Assembly (NCBI GenBank): GCA_902788035.1
Contig: CADAIL010000015.1
Span: 1 to 52,349, forward strand
Length of the DNA: 52,349 nt
Reading direction: 5' to 3'
DNA from: an uncultured Lachnospiraceae bacterium
GTDB lineage: Bacteria > Bacillota > Clostridia > Lachnospirales > Lachnospiraceae
Shown here: piece by piece, positions 34,369-43,000 of the stretch
Numbering within the stretch: the stretch's first letter is position 1
How the letters are laid out: the number at the start of each line of letters is the position of its first letter
The notes under the pieces: model-generated
Told to the model about the DNA's origin: nothing
The model's database searches: none
What the model saw: the letters and a program-made list of their open reading frames with translations, nothing else
Program-made: the position numbers and the translations under genes

Positions 34369-34608
34369 GGACGGTTCTTTTCACCTGAAATGACAGTACG
34401 GAAAGGCTGTAGCTCAGTTTCGGAATCCGCCGCAAACATCATCTTCATCGAAAAACGCAGGTCCTTCTCTGCGAGCTTAGCAATGCATATGCATTGCTGA
34501 TCTCTCGGTCGGACCTGCTTTTGTTTCTCACGAAGATGGATGCTTTGCGTCGTAAACCGAATTGTGAGTACAGCCTTTCTAATTATATTCACGTGAAAAG
34601 AACCGTCC
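34369..34608. repeat. Foldback (MITE-like) element, copy 1
   Basis: A 240-bp imperfect palindrome. The outer arms GGACGGTTCTTTTCAC and GTGAAAAGAACCGTCC are exact. Nested pairs follow in order: GAAAGGCTGTA/TACAGCCTTTC, CGCAAA/TTTGCG, CATCTTC/GAAGATG, CAGGTCC/GGACCTG and the central AGCAATGCATATGCATTGCT. No transposase frame is inside. It sits between the TSUP stop and the solute-binding protein gene. A second copy lies at 39667. Confidence 0.85.
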
Positions 34609-34746
34609 TTTTGCGTGAGAAAATTCCAACTAAAGAACATTTTACCATGTGACAAGAACGGCACACTATCGTACTTCCCGCAAGGCAATGCTATGATTCA
34701 TACAACAGCAGAAAGCTACTATACAGCTTTATAAGGGAGGTAAAAA

Positions 34747-36081
34747 ATGAAAAAACTGATTGCACTTCTTATCTCAATGTGTATGATGGTCTCGCTCGCC
34801 GCATGCGGCGGCAGCAGCCAGGAAGCAGCTCCGGCTCAGCCGGCAGAGAGCACGGCCGCTTCCGTAAGTGATGGCTCCGGCAAGACTCTCGTAGTCGACA
34901 TCTGGGACAACAACCAGCTCGACGGTCTCCAGAAGATCGCGGATGAATGGTCAGCCCAGTCCGGCGTCAAGGTCCAGATCAATGTCATCTCATGGGTCGA
35001 GTACTGGACACTTCTTGAAGCAGGCGCTTCGGGCGGCGAGCTTCCGGACGTCTTCTGGATGCACATCAATGAAGCTCAGAAGTATATGAGAGCGGATATG
35101 CTCCTCAATCTCAACGACTACATCGCAGCAGACGACGCGATCGATCTTGACAACTACTATGAAGGCATCGTGGACATCTACAACCTTGACGGAAATCAGT
35201 TCGCGCTTCCGAAGGATCATGACACGATCGCTATGATCTACAACAAGGCAATCTTCGACAAGTATGGCGTAGCATATCCGGATGACACATGGACATGGGA
35301 TGACTATGCTGCAGCAGCTGCCAAGATCACCGAGGCAGGCAAGGCTGACGGTGTTTACGGCACAGCTATGAATACCAATGACGGACAGGACGGCTGGTAC
35401 AACCTCATCTACGGTTTCGGCGGCAAGCTGATCTCTGATGACAACAAGACATCCGGTATGGATGATCCCAAGACAATCGAAGCTATGACATGGCTGGCAG
35501 ACAACCTGTTCCCGTGCATGCCTGAACAGAGCATGATGGCTGAGACAGATCCGGACCTCATGTTCCAGTCCGGTATCATCGGAATGATGCTTCAGGGCTC
35601 CTGGATGGTCAACACATTCTACACAGCTGAACATTCCGCTGACTACGCATGGGCACAGATTCCTTACTATGACGGAAACGGCAACGGACAGTGCGACGAA
35701 GGCGAGCGCGTATCTCTTTACAACGGTCTCGGCTGGTCAGCATCTGCCAAGACACAGTATCCGGACGAAGCTTACAGCCTCATCTCCGCATTCTGCTCCG
35801 AAGAAGGACAGAAGAAGCAGGCAGAGCTCGGTGTTACCATGGCAGCTTACAAGGGATGCTCCGATGCGTTCGTTAACGCATTTGAGGGAATGGACATCTC
35901 CCCGTTCCTCGAAGTCGAGGAGACTGGCACTCTGATCAAGCATCCGGCTTCCAGATACACAACAGCATGGGAAGGCGGCTTCACAACAGGCCTCGTAGAC
36001 GCATGGCAGAATCCGTCCAGCATGGCAGATGTATGCAAGGCTATGGCAGACATGATGAATGAGGTCCTGGCGACAGAATAA
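34747..36081 (+). CDS. ABC transporter extracellular sugar-binding lipoprotein
   Basis: MKKLIALLISMCMMVSLAAC is a lipoprotein signal with Cys 20. The rest fits family-1 solute-binding proteins: VVDIWDNNQLDGLQKIADEW near 50-70, PDVFWMHINEAQKYM, and PKDHDTIAMIYNKAIFDKYG near 156-175. It would deliver a sugar or oligosaccharide to an ABC permease, but none is encoded nearby, so it must use a distant one. GGGAGG precedes the ATG. Strong codon bias suggests high expression. A terminator follows, then AraC and alpha-galactosidase genes. Confidence 0.9.
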   Translation: MKKLIALLISMCMMVSLAACGGSSQEAAPAQPAESTAASVSDGSGKTLVVDIWDNNQLDGLQKIADEWSAQSGVKVQINVISWVEYWTLLEAGASGGELPDVFWMHINEAQKYMRADMLLNLNDYIAADDAIDLDNYYEGIVDIYNLDGNQFALPKDHDTIAMIYNKAIFDKYGVAYPDDTWTWDDYAAAAAKITEAGKADGVYGTAMNTNDGQDGWYNLIYGFGGKLISDDNKTSGMDDPKTIEAMTWLADNLFPCMPEQSMMAETDPDLMFQSGIIGMMLQGSWMVNTFYTAEHSADYAWAQIPYYDGNGNGQCDEGERVSLYNGLGWSASAKTQYPDEAYSLISAFCSEEGQKKQAELGVTMAAYKGCSDAFVNAFEGMDISPFLEVEETGTLIKHPASRYTTAWEGGFTTGLVDAWQNPSSMADVCKAMADMMNEVLATE

Positions 36082-36249
36082 TATCATGTGATACGCAAGG
36101 TTTTCGCATTACAGTGAATGTGTCGGCATTCAAGTCTCGCTCGTGAGACTTGACGTGGGATTCGGGTCAGCACCGGCTGAGATAAGCATAAATCGCCCGA
36201 ACTGCAAAACTGAGCATCCATGTGATATAATTTGATAACAGAGTGAAAT

Positions 36250-36284
36250 AGGCCGAAGTGCATCTGACTTCGGCCTTAAAAGCT
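36250..36284 (+). terminator. Terminator after the sugar-binding protein gene
   Basis: AGGCCGAAGT (36250-36259) pairs with ACTTCGGCCT (36267-36276) before TAAAAGCTTTT. Another small hairpin with AAGTCTC/GAGACTT arms lies at about 36131-36151. Confidence 0.65.
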
Positions 36285-36374
36285 TTTAACGCCATTCCGC
36301 ACGTAAACTGCAAGTCAACCGCTCGCCGCCTGAAGGCAGTGGGCTTCCGCCTATGATAGTCGGGGATAAATCAT

Positions 36375-37298
36375 ATGAAAGCTAAAGACACAGTAAAGCG
36401 AAACGTACATTACAGATGCCTCGAATATGATCACGATCAGGAGGGGGACATATGCCTCGTCGCCTGCGGGATGGAGAGATGTGATCCCGGGATCAACTTC
36501 GGGCCGGAGGTCCGTGACTGCTATCATCTTCACGTGGTCCTGTCCGGAACAGGCGTCCTTTTGGCAGGCGGGAAGGAATTTCATCCGCATTTTGGGCAAA
36601 TGTTCCTTCTCAAGGACAACGAGGAAGTCCAGTATACGGCTGATAAAGAGAATCCGTGGCGGTACTGCTGGGTGACTTACAGCGGGAATGACGCGAAAAA
36701 GATTTCTGAGGAAATCGGTTTCATCGACGGAGTGTATTGCATTGACACGTCCGCTGACGTGCATGAGTTTTTTGAACTTGTATATAAGATGCATGAAAAA
36801 CCGGAGATGAATTATATCAATGATCTGCGCCGCAGAGGGATCCTTCTCGAATATCTTGCGCTCGCGATGGAGACATCCAAGGCGAAGACCCAGCGCGCTC
36901 CTGTGCGCAAAATGTACAGTCCGGAAGTGTATGTCCAGAAAGCAATCAGTTTTATCGATATGAATTACGCGACGATACGGGTCGGGGACATCGTCAGATA
37001 TATAGGACTTACGAGAAGCTATTTTGCAACGATATTCAGGAAACACACTGGAGTGTCGCCGCAGGAGTATCTGCTGCAGTGCCGCTTCAGGAACGGAGTA
37101 CGACTGCTCACAGAGACGGATCTTCCCATACAAGTAATAGCGGAACAGATTGGTTACGAGGATCCGCTCAATTTCTCGAAAGCATTCAAGAAAGTTTATG
37201 AGCAGAGCCCTACAGCTTACAGAAAAAAGGTGCAGGAACAAATTGAGGACGAGAAACGGATAACCGGAGAGGGGAAGGTCACAGCAAATGGGAAATAA
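36375..37298 (+). CDS. AraC-family transcriptional regulator
   Basis: The N-terminal cupin-like sensor (CYHLHVVLSGTGVLLAGGKEFHPHFGQMFLL near 49-79) is followed by the double HTH. The first helix pair includes VGDIVRYIGLTRSYFATIFRKHTGVSPQEYLLQ near 205-237. The second is ETDLPIQVIAEQIGYEDPLNFSKAFKKVYEQSPTAYRKK near 249-287. Its end overlaps the alpha-galactosidase start by 11 bp, so the two are coupled. It probably activates alpha-galactoside use. Confidence 0.9.
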   Translation: MKAKDTVKRNVHYRCLEYDHDQEGDICLVACGMERCDPGINFGPEVRDCYHLHVVLSGTGVLLAGGKEFHPHFGQMFLLKDNEEVQYTADKENPWRYCWVTYSGNDAKKISEEIGFIDGVYCIDTSADVHEFFELVYKMHEKPEMNYINDLRRRGILLEYLALAMETSKAKTQRAPVRKMYSPEVYVQKAISFIDMNYATIRVGDIVRYIGLTRSYFATIFRKHTGVSPQEYLLQCRFRNGVRLLTETDLPIQVIAEQIGYEDPLNFSKAFKKVYEQSPTAYRKKVQEQIEDEKRITGEGKVTANGK

Positions 37299-38436
37299 TA
37301 CTTTTTTAACATCGCCTCCGATGGGGTGGAATTCATGGAACACTTTTTATGATCAGGTCACGGAGGATCTGATCATCTCCACAGCTGACGCGATGGTGGA
37401 CTCCGGTCTCTATAAGGCCGGATATGAGTACATCATCATTGATGACTGCTGGGGGGCGAGGGAGCGTGACAGCGAGGGACATTTGCAGCCTGATCCGGAT
37501 AAGTTCCCGCATGGCATGAAGGCAGTCAGCGACTATGTTCACTCAAAAGGGCTGAAGCTCGGTATTTATTCCTGCTGCGGAGTACACACCTGCGCCGGAT
37601 ATCCTGGCAGTTTTGAGCATGAATTCGAGGATGCCCGGCAGTTTGCGGAGTGGGGAATCGATTATCTGAAATATGATAACTGCTTTCACCCGGCGACAAT
37701 CTCCTCGGAGGGGCTGTATCGGAGAATGAACATGGCTCTTCGCAGCTGCGGCAGAGATATTGTGTTCGCGGTGTGCCAGTGGGGCAGGGATGACGTGCAC
37801 AGTTGGATCAGGTCAACGGGAGCGCACACCTTCCGCTCGACCGTCGATATTCAGGATTCATGGAAATCAATCGAGAGCATTGCGCTGAGTCAGCTTGAAA
37901 AGCAGAGCTATATCGGCGCAGGCTGCTATAACGATATGGATATTCTGATCGTCGGGATGCATGGCAAGGGGCTGAATCCTGAGACTTCCATAGGCGGCTG
38001 CACGGATACGGAGTATCAGACGCACTTCGCCCTGTGGGCGATGATGAGTTCTCCGCTTATAATCGGCTGCGATATTCGCAATATGAGCGAGAAGACAAAA
38101 GAGATGCTCATGAACCCTGAGCTTATCGCCATAAATCAGGATCCGGAGTGCCGCGGCTGCTACAGGCTTCCGACGTATGGGAGCCCGGACGCATTTGTCC
38201 TGCTTAAACAGCTGACCGGCAATGAGTGGGCTGTCGGCTTCTTTAACTTTGGGGACAGTACTGCGCATGTGGAGCTGCATTTCTGGGATATGGGCCTGCC
38301 GCTGAGAAGTGGGGCGGGGCTTCATTTTCATGATTGTCTGACCCATGAGGATCTGGGAGTAAAGACAGAGAGTTACTCTGAGAAAGTGGAGGCTCATGGG
38401 TGCAGGGTGTATCGGGTGAGTCTCGAAAATGTGTAA
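37288..38436 (+). CDS. Alpha-galactosidase, glycoside hydrolase family 27
   Basis: The 382-residue enzyme has the GH27 order: PPMGWNSWNTF near 10-20, YIIIDDCWGARERDSEGHLQ, KLGIYSCCGVHTCAGYPGS, the nucleophile in DYLKYDNC (Asp near 130), VCQWGRDDVHSW and the acid/base Asp in TFRSTVDIQDSW. FALWAMMSSPLIIGCDIR and AINQDPECRG complete it. No signal peptide, so it is cytoplasmic and needs imported melibiose- or raffinose-type sugars. ATG 37288 lies inside the araC end behind GGGGAAGG. Confidence 0.92.
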   Translation: MGNNTFLTSPPMGWNSWNTFYDQVTEDLIISTADAMVDSGLYKAGYEYIIIDDCWGARERDSEGHLQPDPDKFPHGMKAVSDYVHSKGLKLGIYSCCGVHTCAGYPGSFEHEFEDARQFAEWGIDYLKYDNCFHPATISSEGLYRRMNMALRSCGRDIVFAVCQWGRDDVHSWIRSTGAHTFRSTVDIQDSWKSIESIALSQLEKQSYIGAGCYNDMDILIVGMHGKGLNPETSIGGCTDTEYQTHFALWAMMSSPLIIGCDIRNMSEKTKEMLMNPELIAINQDPECRGCYRLPTYGSPDAFVLLKQLTGNEWAVGFFNFGDSTAHVELHFWDMGLPLRSGAGLHFHDCLTHEDLGVKTESYSEKVEAHGCRVYRVSLENV

Positions 38437-38550
38437 ATCATATATGAGCTTGACTTGAACGTGGGAATGTTAAAGGATGTGTTATCAGCTAAAGCTGACC
38501 TGGATTCCACATCAGACATCTAAAGCGAAAGACTTTACAGAGGGGAATGT

Positions 38551-38748
38551 ATGGAACACAAGTGTATGCGATGCGGCAAAAACTTAAAGAGTGATGAGAT
38601 AGCGCTGTATCGCAAGCTCATATGGCGCGAGGCAACTGAGTACCTCTGCATCGAGTGTCTGGCCGGGGACCTATCATCGACGCCGGAGAGGCTCAGTCAG
38701 CTAATTGATTACTTCAGGACAAAGCAGAAGTGCTGCCTGTTCGTATAA
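38551..38748 (+). CDS. Small zinc-ribbon-like protein (65 aa)
   Basis: CMRCGKNLKSDE at residues 5-16 and CIECLA near 38-43 give two CxxC pairs for one metal; a final CC follows near 61. Similar 60-70-residue proteins are common in Lachnospiraceae, function unknown. GAGGGG precedes the ATG. Confidence 0.7.
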   Translation: MEHKCMRCGKNLKSDEIALYRKLIWREATEYLCIECLAGDLSSTPERLSQLIDYFRTKQKCCLFV

Positions 38749-38751
38749 TTT

Positions 38752-38778
38752 GAGACGGTTCTTTCGAACCGTCTCTTT
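38752..38778. terminator. Bidirectional terminator
   Basis: GAGACGGTTC-TTTC-GAACCGTCTC followed by TTTAC, between the zinc-ribbon gene and the oppositely oriented regulator. Its GACGGTTC core matches the foldback-element ends. Confidence 0.65.
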
Positions 38779-38790
38779 ACCCCTTGCCCG

Positions 38791-39330
38791 TCAATCGACC
38801 TTCAGCATGCGATAGCCGATGCTGATGTGGGTCTGTATATAGCGTGGGGAACCCGGCGCGGACTCCAGCTTCTTGCGCAGCGTTACCATGAACACGCGCA
38901 GCGAAGCTATGTCGTTGTCCCAGCTCCGGCCCCAGATATTCTGTGTTATGTATGTGTGGGTCAGCACCTTCCCTGTATTATTGGCCAGAAGGCAGAGAAG
39001 CTTGTACTCCATGGGAGTCAGTTTCAGCTCCTCGCCGTTAAGGAAGGCACAGCCCGCGGAGTAGTTGATCTCGAGTTTTCCGTTTGTATAGACCGAGCGG
39101 TCCGCGCTGTTGTCGCTGTTCATCAGCGCGAGCCGGCGGATGGTCACACGCAGGCGGGCTTTATCCTCCGCGGACAGGGCATCATAGTTCGTCGGTTTGA
39201 CATAGATCGCCGTCAGAGTGGCATGGAAAGCATCCGCCATCTTGACAGCCTCCGCGATGACTTTCATATTGGATGGCGATGGCGAAATGCATACAAGTAT
39301 GTGTTCACTTATCTCGACGTTCTTTTCCAT
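38791..39330 (-). CDS. Chimeric regulator: KdpD-type USP segment joined to KdpE-type winged helix
   Basis: Residues 8-62 (HILVCISPSPSNMKVIAEA, ADAFHATLTAIYVKP) match the universal-stress segment in the N-terminal half of KdpD. Residues from about 82 (YTNGKLEINYSAGCAFLNGE, LTPMEYKLLCLLANNTGKVL, SLRVFMVTLRKKLE, YIQTHISIGYRM) match the DNA-binding half of KdpE. The receiver domain with its phospho-Asp and the whole kinase are absent. The join is at LSAEDKARLRVTIRR, where the two parents are similar (KARLR.../ARIRVALR). It would bind DNA without phosphorelay. A 37-codon membrane gene precedes it. Confidence 0.8.
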   Translation of the reverse strand: MEKNVEISEHILVCISPSPSNMKVIAEAVKMADAFHATLTAIYVKPTNYDALSAEDKARLRVTIRRLALMNSDNSADRSVYTNGKLEINYSAGCAFLNGEELKLTPMEYKLLCLLANNTGKVLTHTYITQNIWGRSWDNDIASLRVFMVTLRKKLESAPGSPRYIQTHISIGYRMLKVD

Positions 39331-39405
39331 ATCATTTGCCCCTTGTGCGGTATCATCCTATTTTAACACACGGATGCCGCACTATCTACATGTATACAAG
39401 ATGTA

Positions 39406-39519
39406 TTAATTTTGATCGTTGTTGCGGATTTCCACCAGAAACTTGCACAAACGTGTGAAGCAAAAATAACCGATCACACAGACTGCGACAAAAACGACAA
39501 TAAGTTCAAATCCTTCCAT
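39406..39519 (-). CDS. 37-residue single-span membrane protein
   Basis: ATG 39519 follows a strong AGAAGGAGATATATC site. The product starts MEGFELIVVFVAVCVIGYFCF and ends LVEIRNNDQN, with one membrane helix and a charged tail. It lies 75 bp upstream of the KdpD/KdpE chimera on the same strand, so it is probably cotranscribed. Small membrane peptides occur in Kdp regions (KdpF), but similarity to KdpF is only in size and topology. A longer frame is not available, hence easily missed. Confidence 0.6.
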   Translation of the reverse strand: MEGFELIVVFVAVCVIGYFCFTRLCKFLVEIRNNDQN

Positions 39520-39666
39520 GATATATCTCCTTCTATAAATAACATACTTATTTGATAAAACTACCCACTTATGGAAATTCTGTGTACTGAATGTGGATTA
39601 TTTTTGTAATTTACATACAAAAGCATTTTTGAATCGCTTTCCTATTTCCCAGAACAAGCAGTGACT

Positions 39667-39898
39667 GACGGTTCTTTTTGCGTGAAATAACAGTTCTGAA
39701 AGGCTGTATCGCAGTTCCGGAATACGGCGCAAACATCATCTTCATCGAAAAACGCAGGTCCTTCTCTGTGAGCTTAGCAATGTATATGCATTGCTAAGCT
39801 CTCGGTCGGACCAGCAATGTTTTTCTTACGAAGATGGATGATTTGCGCCGAAAACGAATTGTGGATCAGCCTTTCTTACCCACGTGAAATGAACCCAC
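39667..39898. repeat. Foldback (MITE-like) element, copy 2
   Basis: It matches the element at 34369-34608 along its whole length. Shared blocks include GAAAGGCTGTA, GCGCAAACATCATCTTCATCG, AACGCAGGTCCTTCTCTG, TCTCGGTCGGACC and GAAGATGGATG. The right outer arm is decayed (GAACCCACC instead of GAACCGTCC). The central palindrome is longer here (AGCTTAGCAAT...ATTGCTAAGCT). Confidence 0.85.
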
Positions 39899-40057
39899 CC
39901 GCGAATTACGGACTTCAATATATACATGAAAAATGTCATATTTATGCAATGACAATGTTCAGATTTCAGAAAATACAACATAAAGTATAATTAAAATTAA
40001 CAAATTATGGCGCAAAGGGGCTCTTTGCGTACTCACTCAAAAGAAAGGAGTAAAAGA

Positions 40058-43000
40058 ATGAAGAAGCAACACGTAAACAGATGGACCTCTCTGTGGCTTG
40101 CCCTCATTATGGTACTGGTCAGTATCTTAGGACCTGTACCGGCAGTGATGGCACAGGACTTCGACCCTGCTGAACCTGCATTGGTAGTTGATGCAGCTGC
40201 GACAGTGCCGGATGCAGAGATGGCTGAGGAAGAAGCCGCGCAAGTGGAACTTCCCGCAGAAGACGAGGCTCTTCCGGTCGATGAGGTCGTGGAAGCAGCC
40301 GCAGAAGAAATCGTCGGTGCCGGCGGGCTCACCGATTTCTCATCCCCTCAGGGCGGCCTCACAATCGATGAGGAGGCAGGCACAGTCACCCTTTCAGACA
40401 TAGACGACAACCACTATGCGGTCTACAACGGTCTTGAGGAAGAGGTAAATTCCTTCACGCTGGAAGCTGACGTTATGTTTAAGGAGGACCAGGATACTAA
40501 TTGCGCAGCCCTGATCTTCGGCTTATCCAGCAAAAGCTCTCCGGGTGCTCGTTGGAATGGTGCAAATCTTGACTCCGGACGCAAAGGCGATGACGCGTTC
40601 CGTATCTTTGGTCCCGATCTGAACGAGACCAATTGCGGAAGCTGTGCCGACATTGACTTCACGATCCCTGTACATTTCAAACTGGAAATCAATGAGATAG
40701 GTGAGTACACCTACAGCTTCGGCAATAACGGCGTTGAACCCGGTGTGAAGTCCGGTAAGCTCAACTCCTGGGCTGGCGGTTATGTCGGCATTCTGACATG
40801 GAATTCCGAGGCTACATTCTCCAATATTACATTTGAAGGTGAATACGTTGATACCACCGGAGAAGCCACCGTACTCGACGTTGATCCCCGCTTTAACACC
40901 AACCTTACAGGTCTTAAGTCTACAAGCGGTACATGGGAAGTCACGGACGATGGTCTATACAGCGATGCCAGGGACCAGGGGGACAGCTTCCTCTTCTCCG
41001 AGACCAGCTGTGACAACTTTGTCTTCTCGACTGATGTCAAGTCCATAAATGGTGGTGGCGCAGCTGCCCTTATCTTTAGAAATGGTTCTTCCTCCAATAA
41101 CAAGAACTGCTACGCTGTCAACATAGACATCGGAGCCAAAAGAGGAAAGTTCTGGAGATGGGTCGGTGGCCGCGATATGGTCATTGGCAATGATAGAGAG
41201 TGCCCGGCATCAAGTGACGACACATACACACTGAAGGTCGTCGCTTATGACGGATGGGTCTCCTTTTATGTCAATGATGTGCTCATCGCAAGCACCGGTG
41301 ACTACACAATTCAGCCGGATGACAGAGGCCAGAACACATGCCTTACAGACGGTTATTTCGGACTTCTCAACTGGAACGGTGAGATGGTGTTCCAGAATAC
41401 CCTGTTCACACCGATCGACGGTGACTTCAACCCGCTTCTTGAGGACATCACAGTAGAGTCTTCCGGAACTGTTGAAAAGAAGGGCCAGTTCTTCCAGGAA
41501 CAGCCGGTATACATTCAGTATGTGGAGAATGATGCTTCCACAGTTGACATCGTAGCTACTCCCGTGAGCAGCGCTGCGGAAGTGACTGTAATCGGCCCGG
41601 ACGGCAATGAATATGCTGAAGGCAAGGGCATCCCTGTCGAAGTAGGTGTCAACTATATCACAGTCCTCAGCACCGTCAAAAATGACGATGACGCAGAGGC
41701 TACTCTGACATACCGCGTCAATGTACACCGCAGACAGCCTAACGCTGTCTACTACAATGAGCCCTACCGCAGTGAATATCACTACTCGCTCAAAGACGGC
41801 TGGGCTAATGATCCGAACGGTCTTGTATATTACAAGGGCAAATATCACTTCTTCTATCAGTTCTATGACGCAAAACAGTGGGGTCCGATGCACTGGGCAC
41901 ATGCAACAAGCACAGACCTGATCCACTGGGAAGAGCAGCCGATCGCGCTTTATCCGGACGAGAACGGCGCTATGTTCTCCGGCTGTATGGTCGTAGATGA
42001 TACAAATGCATCCGGCCTCTTCTCAACAGATGAAGGCGGTCTTGTCGCGCTCATCACCTGCGACGGCAACGGACAGCGCATTAAGCTGGCCTACAGCGAG
42101 GATGAGGGTGAGACATGGACCAAGGTCGACAAAATTGCTGCAGACTGGACGGACGATCCGCTCGGCACCGACGCGTTCCGTGATCCCAAGGTCTTCCACT
42201 GGGAGAACAAGTGGTTCATGGTTCTTGCCGGCGGCCCGCTCCGCATTTACTCCTCCGACAACCTACTGGAGTGGAAGTGTGAGACACCTTACGGCAATCT
42301 CCATACAGAGTGCCCGGATCTCTATCCGATCAAGGCATCTGACGGCAACATCAAGTGGGTCCTCTCCCGCGGCGGACGCTTATACAAAGTCGGTGACTTT
42401 GAAGAAGTAGACGGTAAGTGGAAGTTCATCCCGGACAGCGATTATGAAAACAGCGACGGCATCATGAACTTCGGCAAGGACTTTTATGCGGCCATGACGT
42501 TCTACGTACAGGATTTCGGCACTGCTGCCAATCCGACACTGCCCGACATTATTGAAATCAACTGGGCGAACACCTGGGATGACTATTGCAATGCGGTTGC
42601 AAATAAAGTCGGTCAGGACTTCAACGGAACCTTCAACATGATCCTCAAGGAAGGTCTCGTTAAGGATGGCGACAAGTACGTCCTGACACAGACCCCGATT
42701 GAGCAGTATAAGGATCTCCGCGGCGATGCAGTCATCGAGCTTAAGGGCGCGGAAGTAACTGCTGACAATACTCTTCTGGATGACTTCGCAGGTGACTGCT
42801 ACGAGATTGAATCAACATTCTATCCGGGCGCAGGCACCACAAAGGTCGGCTTCAAGCTTCGTGTTGGCGAGGACGAATCTACGGATATCATGTATGACAT
42901 TGCAAATGAGACAATGTCTATTGACCGCAGCAAGTCCGGCATCCAGATTTCCGGAAAATTCAGTGAAGTTGACAGGCAGAAGGTTACACTGAATGATGAC

